In this document: positions 1 through 9,900 of the stretch, piece after piece
How the letters are laid out: each line of letters opens with the position of its first letter
How positions within the stretch are numbered: the first letter of the stretch is position 1
From: Psychrobacillus sp042944905
Lineage (GTDB): Bacteria > Bacillota > Bacilli > Bacillales_A > Planococcaceae
DNA length: 64,000 nucleotides
Assembly: GCF_042944905.1 (NCBI RefSeq)
Contig: NZ_CP168496.1
Span: forward strand, 3,782,001 to 3,846,000
Direction: 5' to 3'
Program-made: the position numbers and the translations under genes
Notes under the pieces: model-generated
The model's database searches: none
Seen by the model: the letters and a program-made list of their open reading frames with translations, nothing else
What the model was told of the DNA's origin: nothing

Positions 1-13
1 ATTATATACAATA

Positions 14-52
14 AAAAAAGATTTCGCAAGCCTTTTTGCGAAATTCTTTTTA
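14..52. terminator. bidirectional hairpin terminator
   Basis: A perfect 9-bp stem (ATTTCGCAA at 21-29 with TTGCGAAAT at 36-44) has a T-rich stretch on both outer sides. It can terminate the antiporter gene on the minus strand, whose stop is about 165 bp away, or a plus-strand gene left of the window. Confidence 0.6.
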
Positions 53-210
53 AATGTTGTCACTACGTTTCTCTTTACTATTAAAAATGCTTTAATTAGC
101 CGGGTTTTAGTATATAAAAATTCTAACAGAAATTCAAATGAAACGATCTTCTGACCTCATTTTTTTATAGCTGCAGAAGTAAGCATCAAATAACAAGACT
201 TCTTCTTTAG

Positions 211-1530
211 CTATAAAACAAATACTACTGCAATCCACCCAAACAGTATTAATGGAATGTTATAGCAAACAAAGGTCGGTACACATGTATCCCAAATATG
301 ATTATGTTGCCCGTCCACATTTAACCCCGCTGTTGGACCAAGTGTTGTATCTGAGGCAGGTGATCCAGCATCACCAAGAGCACCTGCTGTTCCGATTAAA
401 GCAATGATTGCTAAAGGGCTTAATCCTAACTCCAACCCAAGTGGAACGAAAATCGTTGCAATGATTGGGATGGTAGCAAAGGAAGATCCAATTCCCAACG
501 TTACAAATAAGCCAACGAATAACATAATTAAAACAGCTAAGCTAACATTACCTTTTAATAAACTAGCAGAAGCATTTACTAGACTCTCTACATCTCCAGT
601 TGCGTTAATAACTGCTGCAAAACCATTTGCGGTAATCATAACAAATCCTACAAAAGCCATCATACGCATTCCCTCTGTTAATAGTTGGTCCGCTTCTCTC
701 CACTTTAAGGCGCCTGTAACATACAGAACTGTAATACCAGCAAGTGCACCGGCTATCATAGCTCCCGTCTCTATTTGAACAAATAAAGCAGCGATTAGCG
801 CTAGTACAGTAAACACCACACTACTTTTTTTCACTTCAACTTTAAGAACTTCTACTTCTTCTTCTTCTGCTTGTTTATATTTTCTTGGTTTCCTAAATAA
901 TATAAAGGCCATTATTAGTCCAAATAACATCCCTAACGCAGGAATAACCATCGCCTTCGGAATATCTGCTAGTCCAACTTTAAGTCCCGACAATCCTATT
1001 TGCGTCGCTAAAATTTGTTGATAGATCGCTCCAAAACCAAAAGGAAGAAACATATATGGAGTAATTAAGCCGAACGCTAGAATACAAGCTATCAAACGAC
1101 GATCGACTTGTAGCATATTTAATATTTTTAGTATTGGTGGCACTAACAATGGAATGAATGCGATATGAATCGGGATTAGGTTTTGCGAAAAAATAGCCAT
1201 CATTAATAGTAATAAAAAAACTAATACTTTCGCTAATCCTGTTTTTTGTGAATCACCATCTCTTTTTACTAGCTTCAAAATGGCTACTACTAAAAGCTCT
1301 GGAATACCTGTTTTAGAAATTGCAATTGCAAAGCCCCCTAATAGCCCATAACTCAATGCAATTGTAGCTCCTGCACCCAACCCACCTGTAAATGCATCAA
1401 TCGTCTCTGCAATCGATAAACCGGCCGTTAGACCACCCACAAAAGCTCCTATGATCAACGAGAATACAACGTTTATACGTAGTAGACTCAACACTAACAT
1501 TATAACAACTGCCACAATAACGGCATTCAT
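211..1530 (-). CDS. YuiF/NhaC-type Na+/H+ antiporter family transporter
   Basis: Polytopic membrane protein of 439 aa resembling B. subtilis YuiF and other members of the Na+/H+ antiporter (NhaC-like, ion transporter) superfamily. Hydrophobic segments run through the whole chain, with one charged cytoplasmic loop near residues 215-237 (KPRKYKQAEEEEVEVLK). The C-terminal half carries the family signature GDAGSPASDTTLGPTAGLN around residue 390. The substrate cannot be fixed from sequence: family members exchange sodium for protons, and some relatives carry amino acids such as histidine. It is a single-gene unit, and the following hairpin at 14-52 may terminate it. It occupies the place downstream of tuf where the S10 ribosomal operon begins in B. 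subtilis. Confidence 0.75.
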   Translation of the reverse strand: MNAVIVAVVIMLVLSLLRINVVFSLIIGAFVGGLTAGLSIAETIDAFTGGLGAGATIALSYGLLGGFAIAISKTGIPELLVVAILKLVKRDGDSQKTGLAKVLVFLLLLMMAIFSQNLIPIHIAFIPLLVPPILKILNMLQVDRRLIACILAFGLITPYMFLPFGFGAIYQQILATQIGLSGLKVGLADIPKAMVIPALGMLFGLIMAFILFRKPRKYKQAEEEEVEVLKVEVKKSSVVFTVLALIAALFVQIETGAMIAGALAGITVLYVTGALKWREADQLLTEGMRMMAFVGFVMITANGFAAVINATGDVESLVNASASLLKGNVSLAVLIMLFVGLFVTLGIGSSFATIPIIATIFVPLGLELGLSPLAIIALIGTAGALGDAGSPASDTTLGPTAGLNVDGQHNHIWDTCVPTFVCYNIPLILFGWIAVVFVL

Positions 1531-2002
1531 AAAAACAGCTCACTTTCGCACACTAGATTACTAACATGAGAAAGTTTAATTGTTTTTAATCTCTTTGTCA
1601 ATACAAAAAATCCCCTTGCTACTAAACAAAGAGACCTTAGTCAGTTATCCTAAAATGCTTTTAGAAATCAAGAAGAGCTGCTTAACCAGCCGTATTTTAT
1701 TACACTTTATGGCACTTCGAGACTAGTTATGTTAAACCCGAGACCAGTTAACCCTGAAACGAAACCAATTACACAAGACTCAAGACCAATTATTACGAAA
1801 GCGAGACTAGTTAGATCTCACCCGAGACTAATCAGCAGTCACAGTAAGTATTCGATGATTCTTCACTTCAAAATTAAAGAATTCAGCCCAGCAACGATTT
1901 TTTTGCGACGACCCTGCGCAGAAGAAACTATTTATTGGATTTTTATTAGAAAGACACTTTTTCAGTTCATTTCAGTTAGTTTGCACTATTTTTTCACACA
2001 AA
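1531..2002. other. gene-free intergenic region with repeats
   Basis: About 470 bp separate the antiporter start from the tuf terminator. The region holds six degenerate 21-bp tandem units (1718-1843) and a possible diverged copy of the GC-rich palindrome (about 1909-1930). No credible gene was found: the one reading frame across it (1729-2037, plus strand) is made largely of the repeat and resembles no known protein. Confidence 0.7.
1718..1843. repeat. six degenerate 21-bp tandem repeats
   Basis: Six consecutive 21-nt units start at 1718, 1739, 1760, 1781, 1802 and 1823. Each begins with a version of CGAGACYARTTA (unit 1 CGAGACTAGTTA, unit 2 CGAGACCAGTTA, unit 3 CGAAACCAATTA, unit 4 CAAGACCAATTA, unit 5 CGAGACTAGTTA, unit 6 CGAGACTAATCA), followed by a variable 9-nt tail. 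The period is kept exactly although the units differ. Function unknown; two helical turns per unit would place every motif on the same DNA face. Confidence 0.8.
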
Positions 2003-2036
2003 AAAATCCACCTCATCGTCACGAGGTGGATTTTTA
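2003..2036. terminator. tuf terminator
   Basis: AAATCCACCTCGTGACGATG and its partner form a near-perfect hairpin directly after the tuf stop, followed on the minus strand by a T run. The stem is flanked by A and T runs on both sides, so it could act in both directions. Confidence 0.85.
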
Positions 2037-2052
2037 ACTTGTAATTTATTAA

Positions 2053-3240
2053 TTATTTAGTAATTGTAGCAACTACACCAGCGCCTACAGTACGTCCACC
2101 CTCACGGATAGAGAATTTAGTACCTTCTTCAAGAGCGATTGGTGAAATCAAAGAAACGATCATTTCAATGTTATCACCAGGCATAACCATTTCTACGCCT
2201 TCAGGTAAGTTACAAACTCCAGTTACATCAGTTGTACGGAAGTAGAACTGTGGACGGTAGTTTGTGAAGAATGGAGTATGACGTCCACCCTCTTCTTTTG
2301 AAAGAACATAAACTTCTGCTTTAAAGTCTGTGTGTGGAGTAATTGTACCTGGTTTAGCTAATACTTGTCCACGTTGGATATCTTCACGAGCAACCCCACG
2401 AAGAAGAGCACCAATGTTGTCGCCAGCTTCTGCATAGTCAAGAAGCTTACGGAACATTTCAACACCTGTTACAGTAGTTGATTTTGGATCTTCAACAATA
2501 CCAATGATGTCTACAACATCACCGATTTTAACTTGTCCACGCTCAACACGACCAGTAGCAACTGTTCCACGACCAGTGATTGAGAATACATCCTCAACTG
2601 GCATCATAAATGGTTTGTCAGTTTGACGTTCTGGAGTTGGGATATAAGAATCAACAGCGTCCATTAATTCAACAATTTTTTCTTCCCAATTTTCTTCGCC
2701 TTCTAATGCTTTAAGAGCTGAACCTTTGATAACAGGAATATCATCACCAGGGAAGTTATACTCAGTAAGTAGATCACGGATTTCCATTTCTACTAATTCA
2801 AGTAATTCTTCGTCATCTACCATATCACATTTGTTCATGAATACTACTAAGTATGGTACACCAACTTGACGAGAAAGAAGGATATGTTCACGAGTTTGTG
2901 GCATTGGGCCATCAGCAGCAGATACTACTAAAATCCCGCCGTCCATTTGAGCAGCACCAGTGATCATGTTTTTAACATAATCGGCATGTCCTGGACAGTC
3001 AACGTGTGCATAGTGACGTGAAGCAGTTTCATACTCAACGTGAGATGTATTGATAGTGATACCGCGTTCTTTTTCTTCAGGTGCGTTATCGATTTGAGCA
3101 TAGCTCATTGCAGTACCACCAGAACGTTTTGCAAGAACTGTTGCGATAGCTGCTGTTAATGTAGTTTTACCATGGTCAACGTGTCCGATTGTACCAATGT
3201 TAGCATGTGTTTTGGAACGGTCAAATTTTTCTTTTGCCAT
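2053..3240 (-). CDS. tuf: translation elongation factor Tu
   Basis: EF-Tu (395 aa) delivers aminoacyl-tRNA to the ribosomal A site as a GTP complex. The GTPase motifs are complete: P-loop GHVDHGKTT near residue 19, DCPGH near residue 81 and NKCD near residue 136, followed by the two beta-barrel domains ending in TVGAGVVATITK. Length and sequence are standard for Bacillales. It is the last gene of the str operon (rplGB-rpsL-rpsG-fusA-tuf), 117 bp after fusA, with a good GAGGAGGC ribosome site. A hairpin lies in the fusA-tuf gap and a strong terminator follows. The S10 operon, adjacent in B. subtilis, does not follow here. Confidence 0.98.
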   Translation of the reverse strand: MAKEKFDRSKTHANIGTIGHVDHGKTTLTAAIATVLAKRSGGTAMSYAQIDNAPEEKERGITINTSHVEYETASRHYAHVDCPGHADYVKNMITGAAQMDGGILVVSAADGPMPQTREHILLSRQVGVPYLVVFMNKCDMVDDEELLELVEMEIRDLLTEYNFPGDDIPVIKGSALKALEGEENWEEKIVELMDAVDSYIPTPERQTDKPFMMPVEDVFSITGRGTVATGRVERGQVKIGDVVDIIGIVEDPKSTTVTGVEMFRKLLDYAEAGDNIGALLRGVAREDIQRGQVLAKPGTITPHTDFKAEVYVLSKEEGGRHTPFFTNYRPQFYFRTTDVTGVCNLPEGVEMVMPGDNIEMIVSLISPIALEEGTKFSIREGGRTVGAGVVATITK

Positions 3241-3282
3241 TTGAGATTGCCTCCTCAGTGATTGTTTGTTTTTTTATGATAA

Positions 3283-3314
3283 AAGGTAGAGGGCGTACGT
3301 CCCTCTATCTTTTA
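3283..3314 (-). other. hairpin in the fusA-tuf gap
   Basis: AGATAGAGGG and CCCTCTACCTTT pair around a short ACGTACG loop about 45 nt upstream of the tuf start. The 3' side is not followed by a long T run, so it is more likely a processing or stability structure than an efficient terminator. Confidence 0.5.
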
Positions 3315-3357
3315 TACGCTATAGATTAGTTATACTTTAATATTGGTGAAAATTCAA

Positions 3358-5436
3358 TTATTCACCTTTATTTTTTTTAATAATTTCTTCAGAAATTGAT
3401 TTTGGAACATCTTCATAGTGATCAAACACCATAGAGAATACTCCGCGTCCTTGCGTATTAGAACGTAAAGACGTTGCATATCCGAACATTTCAGCAAGTG
3501 GCACCATTGCACGAACTACTTGTGCGTTACCACGCGCTTCCATACCTTCAACGCGTCCACGGCGAGACGTAATGTCTCCCATGATGTCTCCTAAATATTC
3601 TTCAGGAATAACAACTTCTACTTTCATAAGTGGCTCAAGAATTACTGGATTTACTTTAGATACAGCATTTTTAAGTGCCATTGATGCAGCAATCTTAAAT
3701 GCCATCTCATTCGAGTCAACATCATGATAAGATCCGTCATATAGTTTAGCTTTAATATCGATTAGTGGATATCCAGCAAGTACACCATTGTTAAGTGAGT
3801 CACGAAGACCTGCCTCAACAGCTGGAACGTATTCACGTGGAACTACCCCACCGACAACTGCATTTTCAAATTCAAAGCCTTTTCCTTCTTCGTTTGGAGA
3901 GAATTCAATCCAAACGTGTCCGAATTGACCACGTCCACCAGATTGGCGAACGAATTTACCTTCAACTTTAGCAGAGCTACGGAATGTCTCACGGTAAGAT
4001 ACCTGTGGAGCACCTACGTTAGCTTCTACTTTAAATTCACGGCGCATACGGTCAACTAAAATATCCAAATGAAGTTCACCCATACCAGCGATGATTACTT
4101 GACCAGTTTCTTGGTCCGTATGTACGCGGAATGTAGGATCTTCTTCTGAAAGTTTTTGTAAAGCTTGACCCATTTTATCTTGGTCCGCTTTAGTTTTCGG
4201 TTCAACAGATAATGAAATAACTGGTTCTGGGAATGTCATAGACTCAAGAATTACAAGAGCTTTTTCATCACACAGTGTGTCTCCAGTTGTTGTATCTTTT
4301 AAACCTACAGCTGCAGCGATATCTCCAGCGTATACTTGTGAAATCTCTTCACGAGAGTTAGCATGCATTTGTAGAATACGTCCTACGCGTTCACGCTTAC
4401 CTTTTGTAGAGTTTTGCACATATGAACCCGCTTGAAGTGTACCAGAATAAACACGGAAGAATGTTAATTTACCAACGTAAGGGTCAGTCATAACTTTAAA
4501 TGCTAATGCAGAGAATGGTTCTGAGTCATCTGAATGACGTTCAATCTCTCCATCAGTGTCTGGGTCAATCCCTTGCATAGCTGGAATATCAAGTGGTGAT
4601 GGTAGGTATGCAACAACTGCGTCTAGAACTTTTTGAACACCTTTGTTTTTAAATGCAGTACCACATACTACTGGATAGAATTCTACGCTTAGAGTACCTT
4701 TACGGATACCATCAACTAATTCTTCGTTCGTAATCTCTTCTCCACCAAGATATTTTTCCATTAAATCTTCGTCAAGTTCAGCTACCGCTTCAACTAGCTT
4801 TTCACGGTATTCATTAGCTTGAGCTTTAAATTCTTCCGGAATTTCCACTTCTTCCATGTCAGTTCCTAGGTCATTAGCGTACATAGTAGCAGTCATTGTT
4901 ACTAAGTCGATAATTCCGCGGAAATCTTCTTCAGCACCGATTGGTAACTGAATTGGATGAGCATTAGCTTGTAAACGGTCATGTAGTGTTCCTACAGAAT
5001 ACAAGAAATCCGCTCCCGTTTTATCCATTTTGTTAATGAAAACAATACGTGGTACGCCATAAGTTGTAGCTTGACGCCATACTGTTTCTGTTTGTGGTTC
5101 AACACCAGATTGCGCATCTAGTACTGTAACCGCGCCATCAAGTACACGAAGTGAACGTTCAACTTCAACTGTGAAGTCTACGTGACCAGGTGTATCGATG
5201 ATATTTACACGGTGACCATCCCAAGCAGCTGTTGTCGCAGCAGAAGTGATTGTAATACCACGTTCTTGCTCTTGCTCCATCCAGTCCATTTGTGAAGCAC
5301 CTTCATGAGTTTCTCCAATTTTATGGATTTTCCCAGTGTAATAAAGAATACGCTCCGTAGTAGTCGTTTTACCAGCATCTATGTGAGCCATGATCCCGAT
5401 ATTACGTGTTTTTGCTAAGGAGAACTCTCTAGCCAT
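3358..5436 (-). CDS. fusA: translation elongation factor G
   Basis: EF-G (692 aa) is the GTPase that drives ribosomal translocation and, with RRF, ribosome recycling. It has the P-loop AHIDAGKTTTTERIL near residue 17, the DTPGHVDF switch II motif near residue 81 and NKMDKTGAD near residue 135, followed by the usual domains II-V. Length matches the 692 aa typical of Bacillus. It lies 51 bp downstream of rpsG in the str operon, with an AAGGAGAAA ribosome site. It is the target of fusidic acid; resistance-associated positions were not checked one by one. Confidence 0.98.
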   Translation of the reverse strand: MAREFSLAKTRNIGIMAHIDAGKTTTTERILYYTGKIHKIGETHEGASQMDWMEQEQERGITITSAATTAAWDGHRVNIIDTPGHVDFTVEVERSLRVLDGAVTVLDAQSGVEPQTETVWRQATTYGVPRIVFINKMDKTGADFLYSVGTLHDRLQANAHPIQLPIGAEEDFRGIIDLVTMTATMYANDLGTDMEEVEIPEEFKAQANEYREKLVEAVAELDEDLMEKYLGGEEITNEELVDGIRKGTLSVEFYPVVCGTAFKNKGVQKVLDAVVAYLPSPLDIPAMQGIDPDTDGEIERHSDDSEPFSALAFKVMTDPYVGKLTFFRVYSGTLQAGSYVQNSTKGKRERVGRILQMHANSREEISQVYAGDIAAAVGLKDTTTGDTLCDEKALVILESMTFPEPVISLSVEPKTKADQDKMGQALQKLSEEDPTFRVHTDQETGQVIIAGMGELHLDILVDRMRREFKVEANVGAPQVSYRETFRSSAKVEGKFVRQSGGRGQFGHVWIEFSPNEEGKGFEFENAVVGGVVPREYVPAVEAGLRDSLNNGVLAGYPLIDIKAKLYDGSYHDVDSNEMAFKIAASMALKNAVSKVNPVILEPLMKVEVVIPEEYLGDIMGDITSRRGRVEGMEARGNAQVVRAMVPLAEMFGYATSLRSNTQGRGVFSMVFDHYEDVPKSISEEIIKKNKGE

Positions 5437-5487
5437 ATTGTATTTCTCCTTTCAATTTCGGATTAGAGTATGATTTTTAAATAAATC

Positions 5488-5958
5488 CTACCAACGATAG
5501 TGTGCGAACGCTTTGTTAGCTTCCGCCATTTTGTGCATATCTTCACGTTTCTTAACTGAAGCACCAGTGTTGTTTGATGCATCAAGAATTTCGTTAGCTA
5601 AACGTTCTTCCATCGTTTTCTCTCCACGAAGGCGTGAATAGTTCACTAAGTAACGAAGACCTAGAGTTGAACGACGATCTGGACGTACTTCTACCGGCAC
5701 TTGGTAGTTTGCACCACCAACACGACGAGCACGTACTTCAAGAACTGGCATTACGTTAGTTAATGCAGCTTCAAATACTTCTAAAGCATCTTTACCAGAA
5801 CGTTCTTTTACTAGTTCGAACGCTCCGTATAGGATTTTTTGAGAAGTACCTCTTTTACCATCTACCATCATTTTATTGACTAAACGAGTTACTAGTTTCG
5901 AATTATAAATTGGATCTGGTAACACGTCACGTTTGGAAACAGGACCTTTACGAGGCAT
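5488..5958 (-). CDS. rpsG: 30S ribosomal protein S7
   Basis: S7 (156 aa) nucleates assembly of the 30S head by binding the 3' major domain of 16S rRNA. It starts MPRKGPVSKRDVLPDP and contains the conserved RRVGGANYQVPVEVRP stretch near residue 78 and the C-terminal NKAFAHYRW. Length is exactly that of the Bacillus protein. It sits between rpsL and fusA with a GGAGGAAAA ribosome site. In other bacteria S7 regulates this operon by binding the rpsL-rpsG spacer; no such structure was identified here. Confidence 0.98.
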   Translation of the reverse strand: MPRKGPVSKRDVLPDPIYNSKLVTRLVNKMMVDGKRGTSQKILYGAFELVKERSGKDALEVFEAALTNVMPVLEVRARRVGGANYQVPVEVRPDRRSTLGLRYLVNYSRLRGEKTMEERLANEILDASNNTGASVKKREDMHKMAEANKAFAHYRW

Positions 5959-6006
5959 GTGTTTTCCTCCTTTCGACTAATTGTCTAATTATTATTTATT
6001 TAAAAA

Positions 6007-6426
6007 TTATTTTTTTACTTTCGGGCGTTTTGCACCGTATAAAGAACGACTTTGCATACGACCTGTAACACCAGCTGTATCAAGAGCACCACGTACGATA
6101 TGGTAGCGTACCCCTGGTAAGTCTTTCACTTTTCCTCCGCGGATAAGTACAACACTATGTTCTTGTAGGTTGTGACCTTCACCAGGAATATAAGCAGTAA
6201 CCTCTAACGTATTTGTTAAACGTACACGCGCATATTTACGAAGTGCTGAGTTTGGTTTCTTCGGCGTCATAGTACCAACACGAGTACAAACCCCACGCTT
6301 TTGTGGCGAGTTAAGATTTGTAGCTGATTTTTTAAAGCTGTTATAGCCTTTTCCTAAAGCTGGAGACTTTGAGTTCGTAATTTTGGATTGACGAGGCTTA
6401 CGTACCAATTGGTTAATTGTAGGCAT
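6007..6426 (-). CDS. rpsL: 30S ribosomal protein S12
   Basis: S12 (139 aa) lies at the decoding centre and helps control fidelity. It starts MPTINQLVRKPRQSK and contains TPKKPNSALRK near residue 53 and GKVKDLPGVRYH near residue 98. The lysines at which streptomycin-resistance substitutions usually occur (in TPKKPNS and GGKVKDLPG) are the wild-type residues, so a streptomycin-sensitive S12 is expected. It is encoded 98 bp downstream of rplGB and 48 bp upstream of rpsG in the str operon, with a GGGAGGAATAA ribosome site. Confidence 0.98.
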   Translation of the reverse strand: MPTINQLVRKPRQSKITNSKSPALGKGYNSFKKSATNLNSPQKRGVCTRVGTMTPKKPNSALRKYARVRLTNTLEVTAYIPGEGHNLQEHSVVLIRGGKVKDLPGVRYHIVRGALDTAGVTGRMQSRSLYGAKRPKVKK

Positions 6427-6524
6427 CGATTATTCCTCCCTTCATTTATTCTTTTTAATACCACACATCCAGGTGGTTCATTTTTTGGGTAAAAACAAAG
6501 TCTTTGTGTTTTACACAAAAACTG

Positions 6525-6773
6525 TTACTCAATAAGAGCTACTACTGATGCACCTAAGCGCAATCCACAAGCTTTACCAAGATCTATTTTAGACTTTACG
6601 TAGTGTATAAGAACATTGTTATCTTGTGCCGTTGAACGTGCTAGATCAATAATTCTTTCCTCTACATCAAGTGCAATATAAACTTCTTTGACAAGCCCTT
6701 TTTCCATCGCTTTTACTGATTGCTTTGTACCTATGATTGTTTTTTTGGCTTGTTTCACTTTTTCATAAGACAT
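6525..6773 (-). CDS. rplGB: L7Ae-family ribosomal protein (YbxF)
   Basis: Small K-turn RNA-binding protein of 82 aa, orthologous to B. subtilis YbxF (RplGB), which binds kink-turn RNA. It contains the L7Ae fold signature GKACGLRLGASVVALI at the C-terminus. The start MSYEKVKQAKK is chosen because GGAGGA lies 8 nt upstream; the ATG seven codons earlier belongs to an unlikely upstream extension, and the one two codons earlier is too close to the ribosome site. It is the first gene of the str operon, just behind a good sigma-A promoter at 6821-6849 and after the rpoC terminator. Confidence 0.92.
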   Translation of the reverse strand: MSYEKVKQAKKTIIGTKQSVKAMEKGLVKEVYIALDVEERIIDLARSTAQDNNVLIHYVKSKIDLGKACGLRLGASVVALIE

Positions 6774-6820
6774 TTTCATATCCTCCAAAGTCACAAGTCA
6801 GATAACTATCAACCTTAAAC

Positions 6821-6849
6821 ATATTATCACTCTTAGAAAAGACTGTCAA
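6821..6849 (-). promoter_or_regulatory. sigma-A promoter of the str operon
   Basis: Reading the minus strand, TTGACA (6844-6849) and TAATAT (6821-6826) are separated by exactly 17 nt, about 50 nt upstream of the rplGB start. This gives rplGB-rpsL-rpsG-fusA-tuf its own promoter downstream of the rpoC terminator. Confidence 0.75.
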
Positions 6850-6864
6850 CACTAATCTTAAAAA

Positions 6865-6902
6865 TATTAGGGAGAACTTCCATGGTGTTTCTCCCTAATA
6901 TT
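6865..6902 (-). terminator. rpoBC terminator
   Basis: TTAGGGAGAA and TTCTCCCTAA pair across a loop containing CACCATGG, immediately downstream of the rpoC stop, and are followed on the minus strand by ATATTTTTA. It separates the rpoBC unit from the str operon promoter. Confidence 0.8.
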
Positions 6903-6907
6903 TATTT

Positions 6908-9900
6908 TTATTCAGTGCTTATTGTTTCTTTTCCTTTATCCGCTTTATTACTAGTAATCTGAATCTGACGATAACGTTGCATACCCGTTCCAGCTGGAAC
7001 TAGTTTACCAATAATTACGTTTTCTTTTAATCCTAGTAATTCATCACGTTTCCCTTTAATCGCTGCATCCGTTAAGACACGAGTCGTTTCTTGGAATGAC
7101 GCTGCAGACAAGAATGATTCTGTTTCTAAAGAAGCTTTCGTAATACCAAGAATTACTGGGCGACAAGTTGCAGGGATTTTACCTTGTAAAACTGCATCCT
7201 TATTTGCCTCAGCAAATTGATGAATATCAAGCAGCGAGCCTGGAAGTAATTCCGTTTCGCCAGCTTCAATAACACGGATTTTACGAAGCATTTGGCGTAC
7301 CATTACTTCGATGTGTTTATCACCAATTTCTACCCCTTGCATACGATAAACTTTTTGTACTTCTTTTAATAAGTACACTTGAACGGTAGAAACGTCTTTC
7401 ACTTTCAATAATTCTTTTGGATCAGTAGAACCTTCCGTTAATACCTGTCCACGTTGAATTGTATCATTTACTTGAACTTTTATACGCGCATTATAAGGCG
7501 CTAAATATTTACGAGTTTCTACATTACCTTGAATGGTAATTTCTTTTTGGCCCTCTCTAATTTCATCAATTTCAGTAACAATACCTGTAATTTCTGAAAT
7601 AACAGCTTGACCTTTTGGATTACGAGCTTCAAAAATCTCTTGGATACGTGGAAGTCCTTGTGTAATATCATCTCCGGCAACCCCACCTGTATGGAATGTA
7701 CGCATCGTTAACTGTGTACCTGGTTCTCCGATTGATTGAGCAGCAATAATACCAACTGCTTCTCCAACTTCTACAGTGTCTCCAGTAGCTAAGTTGAGAC
7801 CGTAACATTTTTTACAAACACCGTGCTTCGTATTACATGTAAACGCTGAACGGATTGTTAACTCATTGAGACCAGCTTCTTCAATAATGCGAGCGACATC
7901 CTGTGTAATTAATCCGTCTTTCGCTAGGATTACCTCATTCGTTGTTGGATGGAAGATTGTTTTCTTCGTATGACGACCAACAATACGTTCACCAAACTCT
8001 TCAATTACTTCCGTACCTTCCATAAGTGAACCAATTAGTAAACCACGGTCAGTTCCACAGTCGTCTTCTCTAACAATTACATCTTGAGCAACGTCAACAA
8101 GACGACGAGTTAAGTAACCTGAATCGGCAGTTTTAAGTGCAGTATCAGCAAGTCCTTTACGAGCACCATGAGTCGAGATGAAGTATTCAAGAACTGTTAA
8201 ACCTTCACGGAACGATGATTTGATCGGAAGTTCGATAATTCGTCCGGCTGGATTGGCCATCAGACCACGCATACCTGCAAGCTGTGTAAAGTTAGATGCG
8301 TTACCACGGGCACCTGAATCACTCATCATGAAGATTGGGTTAGAATTATCAAGGGATTTCATCAGTTTATCTTGAATAATCTCTTTTGCTTTACTCCAAT
8401 GTCCTATGACACTTGCATAGCGCTCTTCTTCAGTGATTAAACCACGACGGAATTGTTTAATTACTTTATCTACTTTACCTTGCGCTTCTTCTAGAATTTC
8501 ACCTTTGTCTGGAAGTACAACGATATCAGAAATACCGATTGTAATACCAGCTTTAGTAGAATATTTAAATCCAAGTGCTTTCATGCGGTCCAGCATTTTC
8601 GAAGTTTCTGTAATATGGAAACGTTTAAATACTTCTGCAATGATATTTCCAAGGATCTTTTTCTTGAATGGTTGTATAAGATCCATTGCCTCAATATGTT
8701 TCTTTATATCTGTATTTGTAGAAACAAAGTAGTTTGATGGAGTTTCAATTTGCAAATTGAAGTCCGTTGGTTCGTTAATATACGGGAACGTCTCTGGTAA
8801 TATTTCATTGAAAATTACTTTACCAACAGTTGTTGTTAACAACATTTTGTTTTGTTCTTCCGTAAATGTTTGGTTTTTAAGTGATGATGCATCAATTGCG
8901 ATACGTGTATGCAAATGTACATGACCAGTGTTATATGCGATTAATACTTCTTCTGGACCATAGAAAGTAGAACCTTCTCCTGTTGCCCCTTTTCGCTCAA
9001 GTGTTAAGTAATAGTTTCCTAAAACCATATCTTGAGAAGGTGTAACAACTGGTTTTCCATCTTTCGGGTTCAAAATGTTTTGTGCTGCAAGCATTAATAA
9101 ACGGGCTTCCGCTTGAGCTTCTGCCGATAAAGGAACGTGAACTGCCATTTGGTCACCATCAAAGTCAGCGTTGTAAGCTGTACACACAAGAGGGTGAAGT
9201 CGAATTGCACGACCTTCTACTAATGTTGGTTCGAAAGCCTGAATACCTAAACGGTGAAGAGTAGGTGCTCGGTTTAATAAAACCGGATGCTCCCTAATGA
9301 CGTCTTCTAATACATCCCATACTTCAGCATGCATACGTTCAATTTTTCGTTTAGCACTTTTAATGTTGTGAGCTAAGCCACGTTCAACTAGTTCTTTCAT
9401 TACAAATGGCTTAAATAATTCAATAGCCATTTCTTTTGGAAGACCGCATTGATACATTTTTAAGTTAGGTCCTACTACGATAACCGAACGACCAGAATAG
9501 TCTACACGTTTACCAAGTAAGTTTTGACGGAAACGACCTTGTTTCCCTTTCAACATATGAGAGAGTGATTTTAATGGACGATTACCTGGTCCTGTAACCG
9601 GACGACCACGACGACCATTATCAATCAAAGCATCTACAGCTTCTTGTAACATACGTTTTTCATTTTGTACGATAATACTTGGAGCACCTAGGTCAAGTAA
9701 ACGTTTTAAGCGGTTATTACGGTTAATAACACGACGATATAAATCGTTTAAATCAGACGTAGCAAATCGTCCACCATCTAATTGAACCATTGGACGCAAT
9801 TCTGGAGGAATTACCGGTAGAACGTCTAAAACCATCCAATCCGGCTTATTTCCTGAATTACGGAAAGATTCTACTACTTCTAAGCGTTTAATAGCACGTG

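Noticed and set aside
1718..1843. CRISPR array
   Set aside because: The units are contiguous 21-mers with variable tails, without constant repeats separated by unique 30-nt spacers, and no cas gene is near.
1729..2037. 102-codon plus-strand reading frame across the 21-bp repeats
   Set aside because: Most of it is translated repeat and terminator, it has no convincing ribosome site and no recognisable domain.
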